DNA from: JAHFRG01 sp041495205
GTDB lineage: Bacteria; Pseudomonadota; Gammaproteobacteria; Burkholderiales; JAHFRG01
Assembly: GCA_041495205.1 (NCBI GenBank)
Contig: JBGQCF010000029.1
Coordinates: 1 to 29,440, forward strand
Length of the DNA stretch: 29,440 nucleotides
Direction: 5' to 3'
A model generated the notes under the pieces. That model searched no databases. It was not told the origin of the DNA and saw nothing but the letters and a program-made list of their open reading frames with translations. Made by a program: the position numbers and the translations under genes. Positions within the stretch are counted from its first letter, which is position 1. The number at the start of each line of letters is the position of its first letter. Shown one piece after another: positions 7,853-16,455 of this stretch.

Positions 7853-9325
7853 CTAAACATGGCTCACCAGCCGGGCATAAATTCCTGCGTACTGCTTCGC
7901 GGCTGTGTCCCATCCGAAATATCGCGCCATGCCGTTTTGTTGCAAAACCCGCCAGCTGCGGCGGTCGCGGTACATCGCGACTGCGCGCCGGACCGCGGCA
8001 AGCAGCGCAGCGGGGGTCAGCTGATGGAACAGGATACCGGTCGCGCTCCCGTTGCCGAGAGTCGCGGAATTGCAATCAACAATTGTGTCGGCGAGGCCGC
8101 CGGTGGCGCGCGCGACTGGCGGCGTTCCGTAACGCTGACTGTACATCTGATTCAAGCCGCACGGCTCGAATCGCGATGGCATGAGAAACATGTCGGCCCC
8201 GGCCTCGATCAGGTGCGCAAGACCCTCATCGAACCCGATAGCTACCGCGATGTTCCCGGGGTAGCGCGCCGCAACCGTGCGGAGCGCATCTTCCAACTCG
8301 CGCTCGCCAGTGCCGAGCGCGACCAGCTGCGCCGGCAGCTCGACAAGCCGGGACGCCGCCTCAACCAGCACATCGATCCCTTTCTGCTGCGTGAAGCGGC
8401 TCACCACCCCGATCAATGGAATCTCCGGTTCCACCACGAGACGCAGGCGGCGTTGTAGTACTTCCTTGTTGAGAGGCTTGCGATCGAGGGTAGCGGCGCT
8501 GTAGCGGTGCGCGATTAGCGGATCGGTCTCCGGATTCCACGCCGCAGTGTCAATTCCGTTCAGGATACCGAAGAGCGAATCCCGCCGCAGGCGAAGCAGG
8601 CCATGCATGCCGAATCCTAGCGGCTCGGACTGGATCTCGCGTGCGTAGGTCGGGCTGACTGTGGTGATCGCGTCTGCGTAGAGCAGCCCGGCTTTTAGAA
8701 ACGACATACGCCCGTGGAACTCCAGCCCATCGACGGCGAAACTGGACTCAGGCAAGCCGAGCACCGCGACCAGATCGGGCTCGAAGTTTCCCTGGAATGC
8801 CATATTATGGACGGTCATGACTGCCGCTGCCCGCGGCTGCGGCGTGTAGTGCAGATACGCAGGCGCCAGCGCCGCTGGCCAGTCGTTACAATGAATAATC
8901 TGGGGACGCCAATCGAGCGGGCTGGATGCGCTGCCTAGTATCGCCGCCACTTTCGACAGCAAGCCGAAGCGCCGGCCGTTGTCATCCCAGTCCTCGCCAG
9001 CCTCGTTCTGGTAGGGACCGCCGGCACGCGCATACAGTCGCGGGCATTCGAGAATGATCAATGGGACGCCATTCGGCAGGTGCGCCATGAGGAGACGCGC
9101 TTCGAACGGGGCATCGAACGGTGTCAGACGCGCCAGTTCCCGCGCGTCGGAGGCGGCTGCTAAAACGCCGGGATAGCCGGGCAATAGAACCCGTGCGTCC
9201 ATTTGCAGTTCGCGAAGTGCGGCTGGCAGCGCCGCGCTGACCTCGCCGAGCCCGCCGACCTTGGCCATTGGCGCACACTCAGGTGAGGCGAACAGGACGC
9301 GGATTGTCGATGAATCTGTGTTCAA
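7853..9325 (-). CDS. glgA: glycogen synthase (ADP-glucose type)
   Basis: This 490-aa GT5 glycosyltransferase transfers glucose from ADP-glucose to the non-reducing ends of glycogen. It has the N-terminal ADP-glucose-binding KVGGLGEV motif (residues 22-29), HNMAFQG, the switch to the C-terminal Rossmann domain at VSRFTQQKG, and the catalytic-region EPCGLNQMYSQRYGTPPVARATGG-type segment with its conserved Glu. The start codon is TTG (9323-9325). I accept it because an AGAGG Shine-Dalgarno sequence lies about eight bases upstream and the N-terminus matches known GlgA proteins. It is transcribed away from glk, and the 413 bp between them are mostly a MITE-like element. It works with GlgC for precursor and GlgB for branching. 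Confidence 0.95.
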   Translation of the reverse strand: MNTDSSTIRVLFASPECAPMAKVGGLGEVSAALPAALRELQMDARVLLPGYPGVLAAASDARELARLTPFDAPFEARLLMAHLPNGVPLIILECPRLYARAGGPYQNEAGEDWDDNGRRFGLLSKVAAILGSASSPLDWRPQIIHCNDWPAALAPAYLHYTPQPRAAAVMTVHNMAFQGNFEPDLVAVLGLPESSFAVDGLEFHGRMSFLKAGLLYADAITTVSPTYAREIQSEPLGFGMHGLLRLRRDSLFGILNGIDTAAWNPETDPLIAHRYSAATLDRKPLNKEVLQRRLRLVVEPEIPLIGVVSRFTQQKGIDVLVEAASRLVELPAQLVALGTGERELEDALRTVAARYPGNIAVAIGFDEGLAHLIEAGADMFLMPSRFEPCGLNQMYSQRYGTPPVARATGGLADTIVDCNSATLGNGSATGILFHQLTPAALLAAVRRAVAMYRDRRSWRVLQQNGMARYFGWDTAAKQYAGIYARLVSHV

Positions 9326-9416
9326 GATGGAAACCTCTGGCGCTCGGCCGTCCAGCAGGATGCCGGGAAGAGACGCCAGGCGTCAAGGATACAAGATTTG
9401 CGCTTGCGCAAATTAG

Positions 9417-9691
9417 GGAACCTCTGATTAAGTCCTCCACGGTTGCGACGGCGGCTTTCCGGGATGGGCTGCGCGAAGCGAGGCGCAGCCAAGGGCCATT
9501 CCCCTTGGCAAGCCGAGCGACAAAACAGACCGCCCGGATAAGCCCCGTCCCTCCGGGTTGCGGTAAAATGCGGCGTCTGTGTCGTTGCGCTCCTCGGCTT
9601 CGTAGTCTAGGCTACGACCTTCGTCGCGCGCCTCTCATCCATTCGCATTTTGCCAGCAACGCAATCCGTGGGGGACTTAATCAGAGGTTCC
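9417..9691. mobile_element. MITE-like element, copy 1 (275 bp, no transposase)
   Basis: The element starts with GGAACCTCTGATTAAGTCC (9417-9435) and ends with its exact reverse complement (9673-9691). The similarity continues inward for several bases (TCCACGG against the reverse complement CCCACGG). The interior has no credible coding frame. A related copy starts at 29045 with the same ends and alignable interior blocks. The left flank is TTAG and the right flank is TTAA, near-identical four-base sequences of YTAR form, which would suit an IS5-type transposase acting in trans; that family link is inference. It fills most of the divergent glgA/glk regulatory region. Confidence 0.85.
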
Positions 9692-9738
9692 TTAATGGTG
9701 GCAAAATAGTAAATTTAGGAAATGCTGGCGATGCAACC

Positions 9739-10722
9739 ATGATACTCGCAGGCGATGTCGGAGCGACCAAGACCCTGTTCGAGCTTGGCGAGCTGCAGCA
9801 CGGCCGCTGGATGACAGTGTTCGCCGCTCGCTACCTTGCTGCCGACTATCCGGATTTTTTCAGCGTGTTGCAGGCATTTTTTTCCGAATGGACCGTGCAA
9901 CGGCACTCGTCGCCAAAGATCGCGCGCGCCTGTTTGGGTGTCGCCGGGCCGGTGTTCGACAATCGCGTGCAGATGACCAATTTGTCATGGCTGGTTGACG
10001 GCGATGCAATTGCAGCACGGTTCGGCATTGCGCACGTGAAGGTGGTCAACGACTTCGCTGCGGCGGCGAAAGGCATCGAGTTGCTCGCGCCCGCGGATCT
10101 CGTCACGCTGCAATCCGGCGAACCGGTCGCTGCTGCGCCACGCCTGGTGATCGGCCCCGGGACCGGGCTTGGCGTGGCTTATATGGCTTGGGCTGGCAAT
10201 GGGTACTTGATAGTCGCCGGGGAGGCGGGACATGCCGGCCTTGCTCCGGCTACATCCGAGCAACTCGATCTCTGGCGTGACTTGTATTTGCGCCAGGGGC
10301 GAGTTAGCGCAGAGGATGTGGTTTCAGGTCCGGGATTGGTGCGCATCTTTGAATTTCTTTGTCGGCGCGAAAACAAATCACCGGCGATTGCTGGAGCGTT
10401 ATCCGCTGGTGCGACCGCGGCGGCAATTACTCATGCCGCACTCGAGCGCGGCGATCCGCTTTGCTTGCGCGCGCTCGACTTGTTCGTGTCCTGTTTCGGA
10501 GCGCTCGCGGGTGATCACGCACTCTCGATCATGGCGCGGGGAGGTGTCTACATTGCCGGCGGAATCGCGCCGAAAATCCTTCCACGTCTCAGGAACGGCG
10601 GATTTTGCGCCGCATTCAACGCCAAGGGCGCCCATTCCAGCGCTGTCGAAAAAATCCCGGTGCTTGTGGTCACCAACGAGAGAGTGGGCCTGCTCGGAGC
10701 GGCGTTGCTTGCGAATGCATGA
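9739..10722 (+). CDS. glk: glucokinase (Glk family)
   Basis: This 327-aa ATP-dependent glucokinase phosphorylates glucose to glucose-6-phosphate in the cytoplasm and recovers glucose freed from glycogen and maltodextrins. The phosphate-1 motif is GDVGATKT (5-12), followed by VVNDFAAAAKG with its conserved Asn-Asp, GPGTGLGVAYM and GEAGHAGLAP (the glucose-contacting Glu/His region), and a C-terminal GGVYIAGGIAPK adenosine motif. The ATG at 9739 gives the canonical MILAGD start. The frame stays open upstream through the MITE-like element, but that 157-residue extension has no Glk similarity and should not be annotated. No strong ribosome binding site precedes the ATG. The nearest AGGA (9717-9720) is placed for an ATG at 9731 that opens a three-codon frame overlapping the glk start. 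Confidence 0.93.
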   Translation: MILAGDVGATKTLFELGELQHGRWMTVFAARYLAADYPDFFSVLQAFFSEWTVQRHSSPKIARACLGVAGPVFDNRVQMTNLSWLVDGDAIAARFGIAHVKVVNDFAAAAKGIELLAPADLVTLQSGEPVAAAPRLVIGPGTGLGVAYMAWAGNGYLIVAGEAGHAGLAPATSEQLDLWRDLYLRQGRVSAEDVVSGPGLVRIFEFLCRRENKSPAIAGALSAGATAAAITHAALERGDPLCLRALDLFVSCFGALAGDHALSIMARGGVYIAGGIAPKILPRLRNGGFCAAFNAKGAHSSAVEKIPVLVVTNERVGLLGAALLANA

Positions 10723-10759
10723 TGACCAAGCGGGTTTCGCGGGAAAGGCGCTGTGATCC

Positions 10760-10773
10760 TTGACCGAGATCAA
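10760..10773 (+). promoter_or_regulatory. FNR/ANR-type box of the DUF2934 gene
   Basis: TTGAC-CGAG-ATCAA matches nine of ten half-site positions. A perfect TATAAT (10795-10800) begins 28.5 bp from the box centre, giving a start at about 10807 and a box centre at about -40.5. The leader to the ATG at 10830 would be about 23 nt with an AGAAGG Shine-Dalgarno. This is the cleanest class II promoter in the window. Confidence 0.75.
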
Positions 10774-10829
10774 ATTGCTGCGGCTTTAAGGGGCTATAAT
10801 TAAATTTGTAATACTTCTTGAGAAGGATA

Positions 10830-11087
10830 ATGAGCATGAAGATCCGGCAAACATTTTCTCACAAGCAGGTAAACCCCAAAGACGTGGCGCAGAGGACAGG
10901 CGCAATGGCGAAATCCGGCCAGCCCGCCCGCGGCAAGAGCGAGGCAAGTGCCCCCCGGACCGAGCGTTACTGGCTGATCGCGCAGGCAGCGTATTTTCGC
11001 GCTGAAAAGCGCGGCTTTGTCCCCGGCCGGGAGCTGCAGGACTGGCTTGAAGCCGAGGCCGAGATTGAGCAACGGCTAAGGCAATGA
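10830..11087 (+). CDS. small DUF2934-containing protein
   Basis: This is an 85-aa soluble protein. Residues 1-42 are basic, low in complexity and probably disordered. Residues about 44-81 (ERYWLIAQAAYFRAEKRGF, then an acidic DWLEAEAEIE helix) match the short helical DUF2934 domain. The biochemical function of that domain is not known to me. The ATG at 10830 sits after AGAAGG; an ATG two codons later is also possible, and a TTG at 10818 is not needed. The gene lies between glk and the convergent glgB, 42 bp from the glgB stop, behind an FNR-type promoter of its own. Placement suggests a role linked to glycogen metabolism at low oxygen, but that is only context. Confidence 0.8.
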   Translation: MSMKIRQTFSHKQVNPKDVAQRTGAMAKSGQPARGKSEASAPRTERYWLIAQAAYFRAEKRGFVPGRELQDWLEAEAEIEQRLRQ

Positions 11088-11129
11088 TTCGGCTTGCGAG
11101 GTCATACCATGCGCGGCCGCACGCCGAAG

Positions 11130-13310
11130 TCAGGCGCCCCAGGGAAGAAGGATAAGCCCTGCCAGCGGGGGCAGCGTCAGGTCCACGCAGAAGGGCTGCC
11201 CCATCCAAGGCAGTGTCTGTGCCTGCACCATCCCACCGTTGCCGACATCGCCGCCGCCATAGTAGCCCGAGTCGCTGTTCAGCGCTTCCCGATAGCCGCC
11301 GGCGCGCGGCACCCCGATACGGTAGTTGTGGCGCACGACTGGGGTAAAGTTAAGCACCACCAGCGCCTCGGAACCGTCACGGGCGCGGCGCAGGTAACTC
11401 AGCACCGACTGTTCGGCATCGTGGCAGTCGATCCAACGGAACCCCTCGGCTTCGAAATCCAGCTCATGCAGCGCGCGGTGGTCGCGGTAAAATTGGTTGA
11501 GATCGCGCACGAGCCGTGCGAGCGCGGCGTGCGCGGGATTTTCGAGCACCTCCCATTCGAGCTGCGACTGCGCTTGCCATTCTCGGGGTTGCGCAAACTC
11601 GTTGCCCATGAAATTGAGCTTTTTCCCGGGACAAGTCATCTGGTAAGTAAGGAGCAGGCGCATGTTGGCCAGCTTCTGCCATTCATCTCCCGGCATCTTC
11701 TCCAGCAGCGAGCCCTTGCCGTGCACGACCTCGTCATGAGAAAGCGGCAGCACGAAGTTCTCGGTGTAGGCATAGAGTTGCGCGAAAGTGAGCTGGTCGT
11801 GATCGTAACGCCGGTGCACGGGATCGTGGTGCAGATACGAGAGGGTGTCGTGCATCCATCCCATGTTCCATTTCATCGAGAAACCGAGTCCGCCAAGGTA
11901 CGCTGGGCGCGACACCATCGGCCACGCGGTCGATTCCTCGGCGATGGTGAGCGCACCGGGAAAATCCCGATGCACCAGGATGTTAAATTCGTGCAAGAAA
12001 TCGATTGCCTCGAGGTTTTCGCGCCCGCCATGTCGGTTGGGAAGCCATTCGCCTTCTTTGCGCGAGTAGTCGAGATAGAGCATGGCCGCGACCGCATCTA
12101 CGCGCAGCCCGTCGAAATGAAATTCGCTCAACCAGTAATGCGCGCTCGAGAGCAGGAAACTTCGGACCTCGCAACGGCCGAAGTTGAAAGCCTGCGTGCC
12201 CCATTCGCGGTGCAGGCCGAGCCGCGGGTCCTCGTGCTCATAGAGCGCCGTGCCGTCGAAGCGTGCCAGCGCGAAATCGTCTTGGGGAAAATGTCCCGGC
12301 ACCCAGTCGAGGATCACGCCAAGCCCCGACTGGTGACAGGTGTCGACGAATGCACGCAGGTCGTCGGCAGTGCCGAAACGGCTGGTCGGGGCGAAATAGC
12401 CGGTGGTCTGGTAGCCCCACGACTCGTCGAGCGGGTGCTCGGTGAGCGGCAGCAGTTCGATGTGGGTATAGCCCATCCCCGAGACGTAGGGGATGAGTGC
12501 ATCAGCCAGCTCGCGGTAACTGAAAGGACGCCCGTCGCTGTGCCGCCGCCAGGAAGCGGCGTGGACCTCGTAGATATTGAGCGGCTCATGCAACCAGTCG
12601 CGCCGGGCGCGCGCATCCATCCAGGCATGGTCGCTCCATGGATGCGAAGGAGCAGATGCGACACGCGCCGCAGTACTGGGGCGCTGCTCGAACCATCGCC
12701 CATAGGGATCGGTCTTAAGGAACACATCGCCAGAGTCCCGGCTGCGGATCTCGTACTTATAGAGCGTGCCGTGCGTGATACCGGGAATAAACAGTTCCCA
12801 TACCCCGCTCGAACCGCGCACCGCCATCGGATGCGTGCGACCGTCCCAGCGGTTGAAATCGCCAACAACGCTCACCCGTTCCGCGTTCGGCGCCCACACC
12901 GCGAAGCGACAGCCGGACACGCCCTCGCGCTCGGTCAGGTGGGCGCCGAGCGTGCGCCAGGCCTCGTGCAGCTTGCCGGCGTTGAACAGGAACAAGTCAT
13001 GATCCGAGATCTCGGGCGCAAACGCATACGGATCGAACGTTTCGCGCATGCCGCTGCCTTCCCGGAAGCGCACGCGCCATGGTCGGGACGGCGCAACACG
13101 GTCATGCAGCTCGAACAATCCCGGCGCGCTTGGTACGAGCGGCGTCCAGCCATCCGCCGTTTCAATCCACGCTTGCCTGGCCCCCGGATTGTAGACCCGG
13201 ACCACCCAACGCTCGCCGTTGCGATGCGTCCCCAGGAAACCGAATGGATCGTGCAGGCGCGCCTCGAGCAGCAGCTCAAGCGACGGATCGGATATGATGG
13301 CAATCTCCAT
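11130..13310 (-). CDS. glgB: 1,4-alpha-glucan branching enzyme (GH13)
   Basis: This 726-aa branching enzyme makes the alpha-1,6 branch points of glycogen. It has two N-terminal beta-sandwich modules (CBM48-like; FLGTHRNGERWVVRVYNPGA near 25 and FAVWAPNAERVSVVGDFNRW near 140), then the GH13 barrel. The conserved regions are DWVPGHFP (I), GLRVDAVAAMLYLDY with the nucleophile Asp (II), IAEEST with the acid/base Glu (III) and LSHDEVVH (IV). A C-terminal amylase beta domain follows. Full length is normal for the long GlgB type. The ATG at 13310 has no clear Shine-Dalgarno sequence, and a minus-strand TATAAT ends 13 bp upstream, so the mRNA could be nearly leaderless. It diverges from glgC with 92 bp between them. 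Confidence 0.96.
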   Translation of the reverse strand: MEIAIISDPSLELLLEARLHDPFGFLGTHRNGERWVVRVYNPGARQAWIETADGWTPLVPSAPGLFELHDRVAPSRPWRVRFREGSGMRETFDPYAFAPEISDHDLFLFNAGKLHEAWRTLGAHLTEREGVSGCRFAVWAPNAERVSVVGDFNRWDGRTHPMAVRGSSGVWELFIPGITHGTLYKYEIRSRDSGDVFLKTDPYGRWFEQRPSTAARVASAPSHPWSDHAWMDARARRDWLHEPLNIYEVHAASWRRHSDGRPFSYRELADALIPYVSGMGYTHIELLPLTEHPLDESWGYQTTGYFAPTSRFGTADDLRAFVDTCHQSGLGVILDWVPGHFPQDDFALARFDGTALYEHEDPRLGLHREWGTQAFNFGRCEVRSFLLSSAHYWLSEFHFDGLRVDAVAAMLYLDYSRKEGEWLPNRHGGRENLEAIDFLHEFNILVHRDFPGALTIAEESTAWPMVSRPAYLGGLGFSMKWNMGWMHDTLSYLHHDPVHRRYDHDQLTFAQLYAYTENFVLPLSHDEVVHGKGSLLEKMPGDEWQKLANMRLLLTYQMTCPGKKLNFMGNEFAQPREWQAQSQLEWEVLENPAHAALARLVRDLNQFYRDHRALHELDFEAEGFRWIDCHDAEQSVLSYLRRARDGSEALVVLNFTPVVRHNYRIGVPRAGGYREALNSDSGYYGGGDVGNGGMVQAQTLPWMGQPFCVDLTLPPLAGLILLPWGA

Positions 13311-13322
13311 GGTTATGCAGAG

Positions 13323-13328
13323 ATTATA
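13323..13328 (-). promoter_or_regulatory. candidate -10 box of glgB
   Basis: On the minus strand a perfect TATAAT lies directly before glgB, predicting a transcript start at about 13316, only some five bases before the ATG. No convincing -35 hexamer or activator palindrome is correctly placed. The assignment rests on the hexamer alone. Confidence 0.35.
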
Positions 13329-13402
13329 GGCGCACTGCGGCTGCGGCGACAGTTTGCCGTCTGCAAGGCCGCGTCAATGGGTCATGATAGAGGGAGCAGA
13401 CC

Positions 13403-14725
13403 GTGAATACCATTCAGGATTGCGTACATATCGATTACTGCCCGGTCAAGGACCAGCCTGACGCGCGGTTTTTCAGCCAGCTCACCAGGCTCACGCTCGC
13501 GCTGGTACTTGCGGGCGGCCGCGGGAGCCGGCTACAGCAGCTTACGGAGTGGCGCGCCAAGCCTTCGGTGCCGTTCGCCGGAAAGCTCCGCATTATCGAT
13601 TTCGCTCTTTCCAATTGCGTTAACTCCGGCATCCGGCGCATCGGCATCTGCACGCAGTATAAGGCGCAAAGCCTGATCCGGCATGTGCAGCGCGGCTGGA
13701 GCTTCCTCGACGGCCGCTTCGGCGAATTCGTCGAGCTGCTGCCGGCGCAGCAGCGTGTCACCGCAAACTGGTACCAGGGCACAGCCGACGCAGTGTACCA
13801 GAACCTCGATATCCTGCGCCGTCAGGCTCCGGAGTACGTCCTGATCCTGGCTGGCGACCACGTCTACAAGATGGATTACGGCAAGATGCTCGCGGACCAT
13901 GTCTCGAAGTCCGCGAAAATGACCGTCGCCTGCATCGAGGTGCCGATCAGCGACGCAAGGACTCTTGGCGTGATGCAGGTAGACGCCGACGGGCGCATTG
14001 TCGGTTTCGAGGAAAAGCCGGCACAGCCGGCCCCGATCCCGGGCCAGCCTGACCGGGCACTGGCAAGCATGGGCATCTATGTGTTCAACGCAGCGTTCCT
14101 CTACGAGCAATTGCTCCGCGATGCCGATGACAGCAACTCCAACCACGACTTCGGTAAGGACATCATTCCCCGTCTCGTGAGAGAAGGCAGCGTGGTCTAC
14201 GCCCACCGCTTCAGTGAGAGCTGCGTCAACATGACCGAGGGGGTTCCGTATTGGCGCGATGTCGGCACCATTGACGCCTACTGGGAAGCAAACATCGCCT
14301 TGACCAAAGTGACCCCTGACCTCAATCTATATGATAAGGACTGGCCGATCTGGACCCACCAGGAGCAGCTGCCGCCGGCCAAGTTCGTGTTCGATGATGA
14401 CGACCGCCGCGGTATGGCGGTCGACTCGATGGTGTGCGGCGGCTGCATCATCAGCGGCTCTACGGTAAAGCGTTCGCTCTTGTTCAGCAACGTTCACGTG
14501 CACAGTTATTGCACCATCGAGGACTCGGTAATCCTGCCGGATGTAGAAATCAGCCGCGGTGTGGTTCTCAAACACGCGATTGTCGACAAGTATTGCAAGC
14601 TTCCCCAGGGCCTCGCGGTCGGGATTGATCCGGCCGAGGACAGAAAGCGCTTCCACGTTACTGAAAAAGGCATCACGCTGATCGTGCCGGAAATGCTCGG
14701 GCAACGGATTCATCACCTGCGATGA
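13403..14725 (+). CDS. glgC: glucose-1-phosphate adenylyltransferase (ADP-glucose pyrophosphorylase)
   Basis: This enzyme forms ADP-glucose from glucose-1-phosphate and ATP, the committed step of bacterial glycogen synthesis. It is 440 aa. The nucleotidyltransferase signature LALVLAGGRGSRL (about 32-44) is followed by the conserved WRAKPSVPFAGKLRIIDFALSN-type segment, AGDHVYKMDYGKML, and the glucose-1-phosphate region VGFEEKP. A left-handed beta-helix C-terminal domain closes the protein. The start is GTG, behind a GGGAG Shine-Dalgarno sequence. The stop overlaps the start of the downstream GH57 gene (ATGA), so the two are translationally coupled. It heads a run of four same-strand genes (glgC, GH57, GH57, ppsA). 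Confidence 0.96.
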   Translation: MNTIQDCVHIDYCPVKDQPDARFFSQLTRLTLALVLAGGRGSRLQQLTEWRAKPSVPFAGKLRIIDFALSNCVNSGIRRIGICTQYKAQSLIRHVQRGWSFLDGRFGEFVELLPAQQRVTANWYQGTADAVYQNLDILRRQAPEYVLILAGDHVYKMDYGKMLADHVSKSAKMTVACIEVPISDARTLGVMQVDADGRIVGFEEKPAQPAPIPGQPDRALASMGIYVFNAAFLYEQLLRDADDSNSNHDFGKDIIPRLVREGSVVYAHRFSESCVNMTEGVPYWRDVGTIDAYWEANIALTKVTPDLNLYDKDWPIWTHQEQLPPAKFVFDDDDRRGMAVDSMVCGGCIISGSTVKRSLLFSNVHVHSYCTIEDSVILPDVEISRGVVLKHAIVDKYCKLPQGLAVGIDPAEDRKRFHVTEKGITLIVPEMLGQRIHHLR

Positions 14726-16443
14726 GCGCGGCGATGCGCGTGGAAAGGCGTCTCGATCTGGTGCTGCTCTGGCACATGCACCAGCCTGACTATCGCGACT
14801 ACACGACCGGCGAATTCCGGTTGCCGTGGGTTTATCTGCACGCCATCAAAGACTACACCGACATGGCGTGGCATCTCGAACATCACCCCGGTGTCAGGGT
14901 CGTGGTCAACTTCGCACCGGTGCTGCTCGACCAGCTTGAGGACTATGCCGACCAGTTTGCCGGAGGCAGACTGCGCGATCCTCTACTGAGGTTGCTGGTG
15001 CACGCCGATGACAAGCCAATCAGCGAGGAAGACCGCCACTTCATCCTGGAACGCTGCTTCCACGCTAATCACGAGCGGATGATCCAGCCCTACCCCGTCT
15101 ACAAAGGCCTGCAAGAGTTGTTTACGGTGCTGGAAGCGCTCGGACCGGATTCGCTGCATTATCTTTCTGACCAGTACCTTTTCGATCTGCTCACCTGGTA
15201 CCACCTATGCTGGACCGGCGAGACCGTGCGGCGCTCCTCGGAAACCGTAACCCGGCTGATGACCATGGGCATGCGTTTCAGCCACGCCGACCGGATGGAA
15301 TTGTCCAAGCTGATCGGCGAGCTGGTCAGTGGCATAATCCCGCGTTACGCCAAGCTTGCCGCTTCGGGCCGCATCGAGCTCTCGACCACACCGCACTATC
15401 ACCCGCTCGCACCACTACTCATCAGCTTCGACAGCGCACGCGAAGCCGAACCCCGGCTGGTGCTGCCGCAATCGCCTGAATACCCCGGCGGCTACGAACG
15501 TATCGAATCACAGTTGCAAATGGCGATCACCGAGCACTCGCGGCGATTCGGCGAGACACCTGCTGGTGTGTGGCCCGCCGAAGGCGCAATTTCGTCGGCG
15601 TTCCTCGGCCTGCTCGGTGCGCATGGGTGCAAGTGGACCGCGAGCGGAGGGAAAGTGCTGCTGAACAGCTTGCACGGTCCGGAGGAGGATCCGCGGCGCA
15701 CCCTCCACCGGCCCTACCGTCACGTTGGTACCGCGCCTGATCTTGCGCTGTTCTTCCGTGATGATCGGCTCTCCGATCTTATCGGTTTTGAGTACGCAAA
15801 GTGGAACGGCCACGATGCCGCGGTGAACTTCGTTTCCGAACTCGAAGCCATTGCTTCGGGGGTGGCAGACGGCGAAACGCCTTTGGTGAGCGTAATCCTG
15901 GACGGCGAGAACTGTTGGGAGTTCTACGCGTACAACGGTTATTACTTTCTCGACGAACTGTACCGGCTGCTCGAATCCCATCCGGTCATCCACACCACCA
16001 CTTACCGGTCTTATCTTAGCGAGGCGGGCACTGGCGCGGCAGCGCTTGAGCGCATCACCGCAGGCAGTTGGGTCTACGGCAACTTCGCCACCTGGATCGG
16101 CTCTGCCGAAAAGAACCACGCCTGGGACCTCCTGTGCGCGGCCAAACGCAGCTTCGATCTGGTCATCGCAAGCGGACGCCTGGACCAAGAGCATGCGCGC
16201 GCCGCCTATCGGCAGCTTGCCGCGTGCGAAGCGTCGGACTGGTTCTGGTGGCTGGGCGATTACAATCCGCGATTTGCGGTCACGAGCTTCGACCAGCTGT
16301 ACCGCGCCGACCTGAGCAATCTGTACCGGTTGCTCAACTTGCCGGTGCCGGCGGACCTGGCGCAGACGATCAGCCATGGTAGCGGTCATCCCGAAGCCGG
16401 TGGTGCCATGCGCCGCGCGGCCGAACCGGCGCAGGGTGCTTGA
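14722..16443 (+). CDS. glycoside hydrolase family 57 protein, alpha-amylase-like
   Basis: This 573-aa enzyme is predicted to act on alpha-glucans. The GH57 motifs are visible. Motif 1 is WHMHQPDY (His20-Gln-Pro). The nucleophile is probably Glu287 in GVWPAEGAIS, and the acid/base is probably Asp394 in VILDGENCWE. No signal peptide is seen, so it should act in the cytoplasm on glycogen or maltodextrins. GH57 includes amylases, branching enzymes and glucanotransferases; the WPAE and LDGENCWE motifs resemble the amylase-like group, but the exact activity cannot be fixed by eye. Its start overlaps the glgC stop by four bases, and the next GH57 gene begins 12 bp downstream, which ties it to storage-glucan turnover. 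Confidence 0.88.
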   Translation: MSAAMRVERRLDLVLLWHMHQPDYRDYTTGEFRLPWVYLHAIKDYTDMAWHLEHHPGVRVVVNFAPVLLDQLEDYADQFAGGRLRDPLLRLLVHADDKPISEEDRHFILERCFHANHERMIQPYPVYKGLQELFTVLEALGPDSLHYLSDQYLFDLLTWYHLCWTGETVRRSSETVTRLMTMGMRFSHADRMELSKLIGELVSGIIPRYAKLAASGRIELSTTPHYHPLAPLLISFDSAREAEPRLVLPQSPEYPGGYERIESQLQMAITEHSRRFGETPAGVWPAEGAISSAFLGLLGAHGCKWTASGGKVLLNSLHGPEEDPRRTLHRPYRHVGTAPDLALFFRDDRLSDLIGFEYAKWNGHDAAVNFVSELEAIASGVADGETPLVSVILDGENCWEFYAYNGYYFLDELYRLLESHPVIHTTTYRSYLSEAGTGAAALERITAGSWVYGNFATWIGSAEKNHAWDLLCAAKRSFDLVIASGRLDQEHARAAYRQLAACEASDWFWWLGDYNPRFAVTSFDQLYRADLSNLYRLLNLPVPADLAQTISHGSGHPEAGGAMRRAAEPAQGA

Positions 16444-16455
16444 GGAGTCACGGGA

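Noticed and set aside
9268..9738. In-frame 157-codon extension of glk upstream of 9739
   Set aside because: It reads through the MITE-like element and antisense to the glgA start, has no Glk similarity, and the canonical MILAGD start is at 9739.
13354..13366. TTG-N7-CAA palindrome in the glgB/glgC gap
   Set aside because: Its spacing is one base short of the FNR or CRP pattern and it does not fit the candidate glgB -10 box.
11094..13406. 770-codon plus-strand frame opposite glgB
   Set aside because: It is the antisense shadow of a GH13 enzyme with all its conserved regions; its composition (His/Arg/Val rich) is typical of GC-rich antisense frames.
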